A stretch of DNA of 42,122 nucleotides from an uncultured Pseudomonadota bacterium (GTDB lineage Bacteria > Myxococcota_A > Bradymonadia > Bradymonadales > GCA-2716585): NCBI GenBank assembly GCA_937123825.1, contig CAKZKQ010000053.1:1-42122 (forward strand), in the 5' to 3' direction. The notes below the pieces were generated by a model that saw only the letters and a list, made by a program, of their open reading frames with translations, did no database searches and had not been told where the DNA came from. The position numbers and the translations under genes are program-made. Positions 9,083-16,656 of the stretch are shown piece by piece. The stretch's first letter is position 1, and every line of letters starts with the position of its first letter.

Positions 9083-10441
9083 TCAAATCTCCAACACGTC
9101 GCCCGGCTCCCAGCGCTCTTCGATGAACTCTGAGAGCGTATGCCGAAGCTCATCGGTCAGCGCCGCCCGGTCGCGCTGCAGATCCCTGTCCAAATCCACA
9201 AAACGCGCGCAGATGGCGCCGCTGTCCTGCCTGTTTCGGCCCGGAATGACGTAATCCTCGGACCGGCTGCCCTGGACTTTGGGGTAGAGCAGGACGTTGT
9301 GCGGGCAGCCGTAGCGCTGCGCGTAAGCAAAGAGCTGGTAGAGGTCCTCGCGCGCGACCCCGCGGCGCTTGCCGCTCTGGTCCAGGCGCTTCCACTTGGT
9401 GTCGAGCGTCATGACACGCTCGTCTGGGCTGTGGGTGCGGCTGATGAGCATGTCGGGTTCAAGGCGCAGCACGCCTCGGGCGTCGTCGCGGGCGTGGAGG
9501 AGGTATCGCCAGTGATGGCGAGCGTGGAGGTGGACGGTGTGCCAGGGGAAGGTGGGCATGACGTGGCGCCGGATGAAGGCCGAGATGTAGCGCTCAAAGA
9601 CCACGTTCATGTCAAAGAGCAGGGCAAAGCTCTGGTCCTGGCCTGCGGTGGCGGTGGGGGCGCGCTGTCCCAGCACCAGCCGGCAAAAGTTCAGCAGGGG
9701 CTCAAAGCGAGCGCTGCGGCGCGTGACGGTGATCCGATCGAGGGTCTGGGCGGTGGGGATGGTGTCGGTGACGCCCTGGAGGCAAAGCAGGCACCGCCGC
9801 AGCGCCTCCTGGGTGTCGGGAAGGCGCGCGGCGCCAAGCAGGAGCCGACAAGCGGCCTTGAGGGCCTGATTGAGCGGGGTGTCGCTGGACAACTCGGCGT
9901 GTTCGACAAAGAAGCGCTCGCGGTGGACGGCGTTGACGCGCAGATGGGGTCCAAAGAGGAGCTTGCCTTTGAGCGCCCGCTCGTTGCGCTGGCGGACCTG
10001 GTAGCGCTGGTCCCGGCCCAGAGACAGTTCCCCCAGCAGGCGTCGGGCGAAGATGGCCATCAAGGTCTCGGACAGCGGACCCTTGCGGGCGTCCTGGCTG
10101 GCCATGCCGCGCTCTCGGGTGGGGACATCGCCGGCCAGTTGCAGCATGTGCAGGAGGTTGCGCCGGGCAAAGTGCTGGCCGCCGTCGATGGCGGGGGTGA
10201 TCTTGGGCAGGATCTCGACCACGAGCCCCGCCACCTGCATGACGCCGACGTATTGCCGGGCGCGCGCTCGGTCACCAAACCACTCAAAGGCCCGCGTGTT
10301 GCCCTGCCCCAGCCGCTCATCCAGACGACGGAGTCGCTCAAAGCGCACCGGCGGCACGACCGCCCGGTCGGTGTCGTTTGGCGCGGGGTTGCCCGTGCCG
10401 CGCCAAAGCCAGCCGTGTTCGGGAATGGCGATCAGCGTCAC
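9083..10441 (-). CDS. mcrC: McrC-like subunit of type IV (modification-dependent) restriction system
   Basis: The 452-residue protein matches the McrC family. It has an N-terminal beta-rich part (VGVMQVAGLVVEILPKI), a central DMNVVFERY motif (277-285), and a PD-(D/E)xK-type nuclease core with D330 (LEPDMLI) and D347-T-K349 (LDTKWKRL). The family-typical DLYQLFAYA follows at 366-374. McrC supplies DNA cleavage and stimulates the GTPase of McrB; the complex cuts DNA carrying modified cytosines. Translation begins at a GTG (10441) whose GTGA overlaps the mcrB stop codon, so the two are translationally coupled. The specificity for modified bases is not visible in the sequence. Confidence 0.9.
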   Translation of the reverse strand: MTLIAIPEHGWLWRGTGNPAPNDTDRAVVPPVRFERLRRLDERLGQGNTRAFEWFGDRARARQYVGVMQVAGLVVEILPKITPAIDGGQHFARRNLLHMLQLAGDVPTRERGMASQDARKGPLSETLMAIFARRLLGELSLGRDQRYQVRQRNERALKGKLLFGPHLRVNAVHRERFFVEHAELSSDTPLNQALKAACRLLLGAARLPDTQEALRRCLLCLQGVTDTIPTAQTLDRITVTRRSARFEPLLNFCRLVLGQRAPTATAGQDQSFALLFDMNVVFERYISAFIRRHVMPTFPWHTVHLHARHHWRYLLHARDDARGVLRLEPDMLISRTHSPDERVMTLDTKWKRLDQSGKRRGVAREDLYQLFAYAQRYGCPHNVLLYPKVQGSRSEDYVIPGRNRQDSGAICARFVDLDRDLQRDRAALTDELRHTLSEFIEERWEPGDVLEI

Positions 10442-12996
10442 AGCGCCTCGACCTCCAGCGGTGCGGGCAAGATGGCCTCAAAACAGGCCATCAACGCCTC
10501 TTTTTCAAGCCCCGAGTGCAGCAGGCGTTCATTGAGCCTATATTGGAGGCGGTCCTCGCGCTCGCCGTGCGGGATGCCCAGGATGTCGGCCTCGGTCATG
10601 CGCTCGACCTCAACCAATGCCATGGTGTACTGGGGGCCTCGGCGGCTTTGTTTGAGGCAGTGGGGCTGGTTGCGCAGCGGCACCCCGGCGTCGTCGTAGG
10701 GACAGCCCAGCACCAGGCAGACCGAAGACCAGGCGTCAAAAAAGTACTCCTGCAAGAGGGGGAAGACGCGCTCGACCATGACCTGCCGCAGGCGCTCGGG
10801 GTCGGTGGCCCCCAGGAAGTAGGCGTGGCCAAGCTGGTGCTCGCGGTCGTAGAGGTAACGGATGCGGGCGTTGAGGGTTTCAAAGAGCGTCTTGACCAGC
10901 AGACGCCAGCGCTTGTCGCAGCCCTTGGCCTCCAGGACCGTGTCGATGACCTCGGCGCGGGGCATGTGCTCGGTAAAGGTGAACCGTCGGCGCAGCGCCA
11001 CGTCCATCATGGCGATGGAGCGGTCGGCGGTGTTCATGGTGCCGATGACGTGGAGGTTGGGCGGCAGCCCAAAGCGCTGGCTGGACACTGGCAAGCGCAC
11101 CACGGTGCTCTCCGCCGCCCCCAAACGCCGCTCGGGTTCGAGCAATGTGATCAGCTCGCCCATGATCCTGGGGATGTTGCCCCGGTTGATCTCGTCGATG
11201 ATCAGGACGTGGGGCTGGCTTTGGGCGTCAAACCGCCAGGGCGTGGCGCGGTCTTCCTGGAGGGCCTCCTGGGCGCGGCGCGAGCGTTCCTGACCGACCA
11301 TGACGGTGGCTTCAAGCCGCGCAGCGTGGTCTTTAAGACCTTGAAGCACGGGCGCGATGAGCGGCGCAGGGATTTTGGCCGGGGCCTGGGGCAGGCCGCC
11401 CAGAGCGCTTTGGATGCTTTGAATGGTCGGTTTGGCACCCATGGCCTGACGCCACCGCCACGCCATCGCCATCAGGCCCTTGGACAGGGTCTGCTTGCGC
11501 TCAGCCAGCCACGTCTCGCCGGCCTCAACCGAGAGCATCCGCCGGGCTTCGAGGTTGCCGCGCGAGGTGATGCCCAGGGCGTGGATGGTGCCGTCGAGGC
11601 TCTCAATGAGGTAGTCCCCTTCGGCGTCGCGGACCTCATCGAGCATGCGTTGCCAGAGGGCGTCAAAGCTGGCGGTGCGGTTTTGATTGAGGAGGCCTTC
11701 GGCGGCGGCCGAGAGGGCAAGGCGCTTGAACGCCCCGTCCTGGCAGCGGTATCCGAGGTCTCCGCTGGCCCCCAGTACAGGTCGGATGCCCTCGACAAAT
11801 TCCTCGTAGCCGTACGAGGGATGAAAGGTGACCACTTCCACGCGCCCTTCGCGCTGGAGGCTGTCAAAGTGGGCGCTGGCGGCGTCATCGTCCAGCCCTT
11901 CAACCTCCACACCGCAGAGCCCCAGCGCCTGACGCAGCGCCTGGCGCGTTTTGCCCGTCCCGGGTGGGCCATAAAAGATGGTGCAGGTTGGGTCTGGGCA
12001 GAGGCCAGCGGCGGCTTTGAGCGGGGGTTGTTCGCCCCAGATCAACTCGCGCAGCTTCCAGGAGGTGACCTCGGTGATTTCTTGCGGGTCGGGGTGCTGG
12101 GCGGACTTTTCCCAGGCGCGGCGCTGGGCCAGTTGGCGCCAGGAGAGCGACTCTTCGGGTTGGCCCTCGACCCAGCCGTGGGCCTGAATCAGTCCCTCGC
12201 TCAGCAGCGCCACGCGGTCCCCTTGAGAGACGCCTTTGTGGATGAGTTGTGCTTTGAGCGCCAATGGGAGCGTTGAAGCCTCCACCTGGGTTTGCGCTGC
12301 CAGCGCCTGGGCAAGCTCGCCTTTGAGCCCAAAGGCCTCCAGCGGGATGAGCCAGTCACGGGTAGAGGGGGTGGCGGTGGACTTCTCCCAGGCACCCCAG
12401 AGGCCATCGGCGCGCTCAAAGACGTCGAGTCGCCGCAGCCGCTCTGACAGCGCGCGGTACATCTGCCCAAAGCCTGTGCGCGAGGCGACCGCTTTGGGAT
12501 CGACGCTCTGGCGGTAGTGATCAAAGAGGCATTGGTGCTTGAAGATGGGGAAGACCAGGGGGTTGGTGCGCGGCTGGTAGAGGAAGGCCAGCTTCCACCT
12601 GATGACGGGGCTGAGTTTGAGGGTGTCGATGGCCTCCAGGCGGCCAGCTTGGACGGCGTCGACGACATCGACGATGAGTTGTCGTATGGAGGCGAAGGCT
12701 TCCTGGGGGGTGGCGCCGTGGCGCTCAAGCCACATGTAGCGGGCGTTGTAGGCGCGGCCAGCGGTGCGTGGTTTTCGGCCCTTTGAGCGGCGTCGGGAGA
12801 TGCCAAATTTGAAGGCCGAGCCGCCGCGGATGCCGCCCAGATCCTGGGTGAGGATTTCGAGCCAGTAGATGAAGGCGTCCTGGCGTTTGTCGTCGGTGTA
12901 CTGCTCCAGGGTCATTTGACCGAGGTCCTGGGCAGGCCAGCGCTTTAGGAAGGCGTCCCAGGAGGCGTGGCGCTGTGCTGTCTGGGGGTTGTTCAT
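10438..12996 (-). CDS. mcrB: McrB-like AAA+ GTPase of type IV restriction system
   Basis: The 852-residue protein has a Walker A at 343-350 (GPPGTGKT), a Walker B at 597-602 (VLIIDE) followed by INRGN, and the McrB signature TMNTADRS (653-660) before RRRF. These features identify the GTP-hydrolysing motor of McrBC-type systems. The N-terminal 330 residues do not look like the short DNA-binding domain of E. coli McrB. They begin with a WDAFLKRWP ... MTLEQYT segment and a GGSAFKFGI motif, and probably form a different target-recognition module. At 852 residues it is much longer than E. coli McrB (about 459). The mcrC gene follows with a 4-bp overlap. Upstream on the same strand are the two coiled-coil genes, 213 bases away. 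Confidence 0.9.
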   Translation of the reverse strand: MNNPQTAQRHASWDAFLKRWPAQDLGQMTLEQYTDDKRQDAFIYWLEILTQDLGGIRGGSAFKFGISRRRSKGRKPRTAGRAYNARYMWLERHGATPQEAFASIRQLIVDVVDAVQAGRLEAIDTLKLSPVIRWKLAFLYQPRTNPLVFPIFKHQCLFDHYRQSVDPKAVASRTGFGQMYRALSERLRRLDVFERADGLWGAWEKSTATPSTRDWLIPLEAFGLKGELAQALAAQTQVEASTLPLALKAQLIHKGVSQGDRVALLSEGLIQAHGWVEGQPEESLSWRQLAQRRAWEKSAQHPDPQEITEVTSWKLRELIWGEQPPLKAAAGLCPDPTCTIFYGPPGTGKTRQALRQALGLCGVEVEGLDDDAASAHFDSLQREGRVEVVTFHPSYGYEEFVEGIRPVLGASGDLGYRCQDGAFKRLALSAAAEGLLNQNRTASFDALWQRMLDEVRDAEGDYLIESLDGTIHALGITSRGNLEARRMLSVEAGETWLAERKQTLSKGLMAMAWRWRQAMGAKPTIQSIQSALGGLPQAPAKIPAPLIAPVLQGLKDHAARLEATVMVGQERSRRAQEALQEDRATPWRFDAQSQPHVLIIDEINRGNIPRIMGELITLLEPERRLGAAESTVVRLPVSSQRFGLPPNLHVIGTMNTADRSIAMMDVALRRRFTFTEHMPRAEVIDTVLEAKGCDKRWRLLVKTLFETLNARIRYLYDREHQLGHAYFLGATDPERLRQVMVERVFPLLQEYFFDAWSSVCLVLGCPYDDAGVPLRNQPHCLKQSRRGPQYTMALVEVERMTEADILGIPHGEREDRLQYRLNERLLHSGLEKEALMACFEAILPAPLEVEAL

Positions 12997-13209
12997 GGTG
13001 CGGTGCGTCGTTTGGGGTGGGCGTCACTGGCGTATGGGAGGGAGGATACCAGATCTGGGGTCGTCCGTGGCAAGAACGAGACAAGGCGCCGGGAGCTGCC
13101 GTTTGTGGGCAGTCGGGGCGCCTTGGTTGGGGCGGGCGTGTGTCCGCGGTTGCCGTGCGCGCGGTGCGGGCACGGCGGCTGTGCAGGCGACGGTGCGCCT
13201 GCGCGGGGA

Positions 13210-14280
13210 TCACTTGCCTTTCTGGGGGGTCTTGGCCTGCTCCATGGCGATCTCGCGGATGGCCTCGAAGCTGGTGGCGTTGGAGGCGCCTTCGATGGCC
13301 TTGACGGCCAGGTCCTGAGCCTGCTTGAGGGCGGCGTCGAGCTGGGTCGAGAGGGACTCGATCAGCTTGGTCTGCTTGGCGATGGTCTCTTCCATGGTGG
13401 AGACGCGCAGCTCGTAGACGCGGCGACGGCCTTCGTGCTCTTTGGCCAGGAGGTCGGCGGCGATTTTGGCCTGACGGCGAGCAATGCCGGCGCCTTCTTC
13501 CTGGGCCTTCTTGACGGCGGTTTCGAGCTCTTTGTCGAGCTTGGCGGCCTTGGCGTTGGTGTCCTTGGCGGCTTTCTCGCGCTCGGCCAGCTCGGCTTCT
13601 GTGGCGCCGAGTTCTTTGTTGGCGGCTTCGCGGATGTCGGCCAGTTCGGCGTCCTGGGCTTTGAGTTGTTGGGCGTAGACGTCGGACTCGGCGTTGCGGC
13701 GCAGGCCGAGGTCGTACTTGTACTCGTCGCTTTCGCGTTTGCGGGCTTTGCGCAGTTCGCCGTCGCGCTCTTTGATCTTGGCGGCGTGCTCTTCGCGCTC
13801 CTGCTTCCAGGCGGCGCGTTTTTCGGAGAGCTCTTTGTCAAAGGTCTCGCGTTTTTCGTCCTGCTCTTCTTCGAAGGCTTCGATTTTGTTCTGAAGCTCT
13901 TCGATGAGGCCCCCGAGGGTGCCGTCCTGGACGTCGATGCCGTGGAGTTCGCGCAGCTCGTTGGTCAGAGCGGCGGATTCCGCGCGGAGGGCTTCGAGGC
14001 GAGTGGCTTCCTCGCTGAGGGTGCCAGAGAGGCCGCTGACGGCGTTGCCGAAGCCTTCGCCGAGGCCTTCGAGGCTGGCGACGACGCCAGCGACGGTGGC
14101 GGGGGCGCCGGTGCTACTCTTGGCGGCGGGGGCGGCGGCGCTGGTGGTGGACTGGGCGGACTTCAGCTCGCGCTGGAGGCGCTTGATCTCGTTGTCTTTC
14201 GCCTTCGCCTCAGCCAGTGCCTCCTTGTAGGCGGCCATGATCTGGGCCTTGGTGTTGCTGCTGGTGACTCGAGTCGCCAT
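13210..14280 (-). CDS. Coiled-coil protein, paralogue of the next gene upstream
   Basis: The 356-residue protein is almost entirely predicted coiled coil, rich in Glu, Lys and Ala, with an Ala/Ser/Thr-rich linker at about 45-65. It shares a plan with the protein at 14368-15354. Both have an N-terminal helix, a LxELxxIH-like segment, a KREDFD/KRETFD-type stretch, a (Y/H)KYD motif with an acidic-basic helix after it, and a C-terminal block ending LAVKAIE. No signal peptide, membrane segment or enzyme motif is seen. It has a good ribosome-binding site (AAGGAGATTGATCC before the ATG). From memory this resembles a widespread but uncharacterised coiled-coil family; I cannot give it a function. It lies 87 bases downstream of its paralogue and is probably cotranscribed with it. 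Confidence 0.75.
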   Translation of the reverse strand: MATRVTSSNTKAQIMAAYKEALAEAKAKDNEIKRLQRELKSAQSTTSAAAPAAKSSTGAPATVAGVVASLEGLGEGFGNAVSGLSGTLSEEATRLEALRAESAALTNELRELHGIDVQDGTLGGLIEELQNKIEAFEEEQDEKRETFDKELSEKRAAWKQEREEHAAKIKERDGELRKARKRESDEYKYDLGLRRNAESDVYAQQLKAQDAELADIREAANKELGATEAELAEREKAAKDTNAKAAKLDKELETAVKKAQEEGAGIARRQAKIAADLLAKEHEGRRRVYELRVSTMEETIAKQTKLIESLSTQLDAALKQAQDLAVKAIEGASNATSFEAIREIAMEQAKTPQKGK

Positions 14281-14367
14281 GGATCAATCTCCTTGATGTT
14301 TAAAATTCGTTTCAGATTTTTGAAGTCAATGTGTTGATTGGAGATCTGGACGCTGTGCCTGAGAGGC

Positions 14368-15354
14368 TCAGGCGCCAGCGACATCCTTGGACTTCTCGAT
14401 GGCTTTGACGGCCAGGTTCTGGGAACGCTCGAGGGCGACAGCCAGTTGAGCCTGGAGGGTCTCAATCTGGGCGGTCTGGTCACCGATGACTTTCTCCAGC
14501 GACTCGATCTTCAGTTCGAAGACCTGGGTGGAGGCGGCCATCTCTTTTTCGAGCAGCTCGGCCTGGACTTTGGCGTCGGCGTTGGCTTTGCTGATGCCGC
14601 TCTTGCGGGCTTTTTCGGTGTCGGCGGCGAGTTTCTCGGCGAAAGCGTCGATTTTGGCCTGGTTTTCGGCCAGTTCATCGGCGCCTTTGGCGAGGGCTTC
14701 TTCGCGCTCGGCCCAGTCTTTCTCTTTGGCGGCCTGGTTTTCGGCCAGTTCGCGCTCAAGTTTGAGCTTGCGCTGGGCGAAGGTGTCGGCGTCGACCTTG
14801 TGCTTGCGCTCCTGGTCGTATTTGTGGTCGGCTTCGTCCTGCTCGCGGTCCTTTTTGAGGCGAGCTTCGTACTCGGCCACGGCGGCGGTGTGCTCGTCCT
14901 GCTCTTTGGCCCAGGCTTCGCGCTGACGGGTGACGTCTTCGTCGAAGTCTTCGCGCTTTTCGCCGATCCACTGGTCGAGCTCAGCGCGCTTCTCTTCAAT
15001 CTCGCGGGTGCGGATGAAGGCGGCGTTGGCAGCGATGTGGATGTTTTTGAGTTCCTGAAGGTTCTGGCTTTCGACCAGGATGGCGCGCTTGAGCTCGCCA
15101 ACCTTGTCGGCTTCGACCTTGAGGCCATTGGCAATGGTCTCAATTTCGTTGCCGAAGGTCAGCTGCAGGTCGGCCAGACCCTTGACGATGCTTTCGACGG
15201 TGTAAGCGCTGGCTTTGGTGAGCACTTCACGGTCTTTTGCTTTGGCGGCTTCCTCGTCGCGCAGTGCAATGCGGCTGGCGTCGCGTTTGCGAGCTTTGAC
15301 AAGGGCGTCAAAAGCGCTCAGGATCTGCTCCCTGCTCTCAGTACCGGTCGTCAT
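14368..15354 (-). CDS. Coiled-coil protein, first of a tandem pair
   Basis: This 328-residue, highly charged coiled-coil protein is paralogous to the product of 13210-14280. Shared landmarks are LQELKNIH near residue 100, a KREDFDED stretch near 133, HKYD near 181, and a C-terminal block FELKIESLEKVI ... LAVKAIE. It has no signal peptide, membrane segment or recognisable active site, so a structural or scaffolding role in the cytoplasm is the simplest guess. The start ATG is preceded by AGGAGTGACGTTCC, a strong ribosome-binding site. A sigma-70-like promoter sits 128-156 bases upstream. The two products may form a hetero-oligomer. Confidence 0.75.
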   Translation of the reverse strand: MTTGTESREQILSAFDALVKARKRDASRIALRDEEAAKAKDREVLTKASAYTVESIVKGLADLQLTFGNEIETIANGLKVEADKVGELKRAILVESQNLQELKNIHIAANAAFIRTREIEEKRAELDQWIGEKREDFDEDVTRQREAWAKEQDEHTAAVAEYEARLKKDREQDEADHKYDQERKHKVDADTFAQRKLKLERELAENQAAKEKDWAEREEALAKGADELAENQAKIDAFAEKLAADTEKARKSGISKANADAKVQAELLEKEMAASTQVFELKIESLEKVIGDQTAQIETLQAQLAVALERSQNLAVKAIEKSKDVAGA

Positions 15355-15713
15355 GGAACGTCACTCCTACTGTTTTGTTGGGTGTGAAGGGTAAAAGTCT
15401 GGCCGCGAGGCGAAGATGCCTCCGTAGTCATGCAGCGCCCACAGCATGGCTGGCCTTATAAAACATCGCCCAGTGCCGCGAAACTTAGACTTATGTTCAG
15501 TCTCTGTCAAGGGGTTTTTTTTCTTGGGGGCGTCGATTCCCGCTTTGGCGAGGTGTGTCCGTGTTGGTCGGCGTTCTTATTGATATTTTTTGATTGTCTT
15601 TATCTGCCGATGGCGTGAAAAATGCGACTTTGTGGCTCGTTTTTCAGGATTTTTGAGGTCGTTGTGAGGGTTTGAGGCGAGCGAAGGTGATCGGAGGGTG
15701 ATCGGTTGGTGGT
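15355..15713. other. Intergenic region upstream of coiled-coil pair
   Basis: These 359 bases lie between the coiled-coil gene start and the LRR gene stop, both on the minus strand. They are AT-rich by local standards and carry the TTGACA promoter candidate. I see no gene; short frames here have no recognisable product. Confidence 0.6.
15482..15510 (-). promoter_or_regulatory. Sigma-70-like promoter for the coiled-coil pair
   Basis: Read on the minus strand there is a perfect -35 box TTGACA (15510-15505), a 17-base spacer and a weaker -10 box TAAGTT (15487-15482). It points toward the coiled-coil gene at 15354, leaving a leader of about 120 bases. The surrounding region is more AT-rich than the rest of the window. 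Confidence 0.45.
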
Positions 15714-16385
15714 TTAGACGCGTTTGAAGAGCGATTCGCGTGCTTTTGGGGTCAGGTGGGGGGAGTTTTTGAGTGCTTGGCGGCCGCTTTCTGCAATGGG
15801 ATTGCCGGCCAGGTGCAGCGCGGTGAGTCTGGACAGCTCAGGGCAGCGCGCCAGGGCGCTTGCGCCGTGTTCAGACAGGCGGTTTTTTTGCAGATTGAGG
15901 CTGGTGAGGTGCTTCATCATCGGTGAGCGCAGCAATTCCAGTGCGCTGTCGTCGTCGATCTCATTGACGGACAGGTCAAGCCAGCGCAATCGGCCAAGGT
16001 GGGGTGAGCGGGCCAGGGCCATGGCGCCATCTGGGCCGATGTTGTTCAGCGGCAGGCTCAAGTGGGTGATGTGTCGCAGGCGTTTTGAGGCCGCCAGGGC
16101 CATGGCGCCCTGATCTTGAAGCCCTTCAAAGTAGAATTCGAGCGATCGCACCAGCGGCCAGAGCCTGTTGTAGCCTTCTGCGCTGGTGTTGAACCATGAT
16201 CCGAGCGCTTTTCGGGCGTCATCGGGCCATCGATCGAGCAGTTGTTTGGAGTAGTCCATGGCGACGTCGAGATCATCGCCGCGTGGCCAATCGTGGATGG
16301 TGCGGCAGATCTCTAGCCAGACGCTCCGCTCGGGCGGCCGATAGAGGAGATCTCGGAGGTTGTTGATTCGCACGTTGGCGCTCAT
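15714..16385 (-). CDS. Leucine-rich repeat protein (ribonuclease-inhibitor-like)
   Basis: The 223-residue protein has about 75 residues of helical N-terminus without a recognised domain. Four or five leucine-rich repeats follow (about 80-205), of the longer ribonuclease-inhibitor type: LxxLxLxxNxIxxxGAxALAxSPxL. No signal peptide or membrane segment is seen. Such proteins are protein-binding scaffolds; the partner is unknown. It is transcribed in the same direction as the coiled-coil genes and McrBC, 359 bases upstream, and divergently from the first PEGA kinase. Similar small LRR proteins are common in myxobacterial genomes. Confidence 0.75.
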   Translation of the reverse strand: MSANVRINNLRDLLYRPPERSVWLEICRTIHDWPRGDDLDVAMDYSKQLLDRWPDDARKALGSWFNTSAEGYNRLWPLVRSLEFYFEGLQDQGAMALAASKRLRHITHLSLPLNNIGPDGAMALARSPHLGRLRWLDLSVNEIDDDSALELLRSPMMKHLTSLNLQKNRLSEHGASALARCPELSRLTALHLAGNPIAESGRQALKNSPHLTPKARESLFKRV

Positions 16386-16529
16386 GGGCAGCCTCTTGCG
16401 ATGCTCCGCAGCTTCACCAGCGCGCCCGTGCCAGCCGATGGGCGCTGTGTGCCGTGTTGCAAACCATGATAGGTCAGGGATGGGGATGTCTCAAGAAGTC
16501 TCCCTGCTGGGGTCAGCGGCGCTCGAACC

Positions 16530-16558
16530 TTGACCTCGCTGTTAATGATGTAGATAGT
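16530..16558 (+). promoter_or_regulatory. Sigma-70-like promoter for first PEGA kinase
   Basis: TTGACC (16530-16535), a 17-base spacer and GATAGT (16553-16558) match five of six and four of six consensus positions. A transcript starting near 16565 would exclude the upstream TTG at 16561 as a start codon and favour an ATG at 16588 or 16657. Confidence 0.4.
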
Positions 16559-16656
16559 ATTTGAGTGGTTGTGTCGGGCGAACGTTGATGTTTCTATCTC
16601 GCGCTGACCACGGCCACCTTCCGGCTCTGGAAGTCCACCGCCTCAACGGGCCATTG

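Noticed and set aside
10378..12276. Long plus-strand open frame opposite mcrB
   Set aside because: Antisense shadow; mcrB has clear Walker and NTAD motifs, and the shadow has no recognisable domain.
13152..13176. GC-only hairpin between coiled-coil and mcrB genes as a terminator
   Set aside because: Seven-base stem with an 11-base loop and no T-run; too weak to call.
12967..14337. Plus-strand open frame opposite the coiled-coil gene
   Set aside because: Gly/Phe/Leu-rich composition is what the complement of Glu/Lys/Ala coiled-coil codons gives; no domain or ribosome-binding site.
16561..16656. Upstream TTG start for the first PEGA kinase
   Set aside because: It lies at or before the expected transcription start of the promoter candidate at 16530-16558 and adds no conserved residues.
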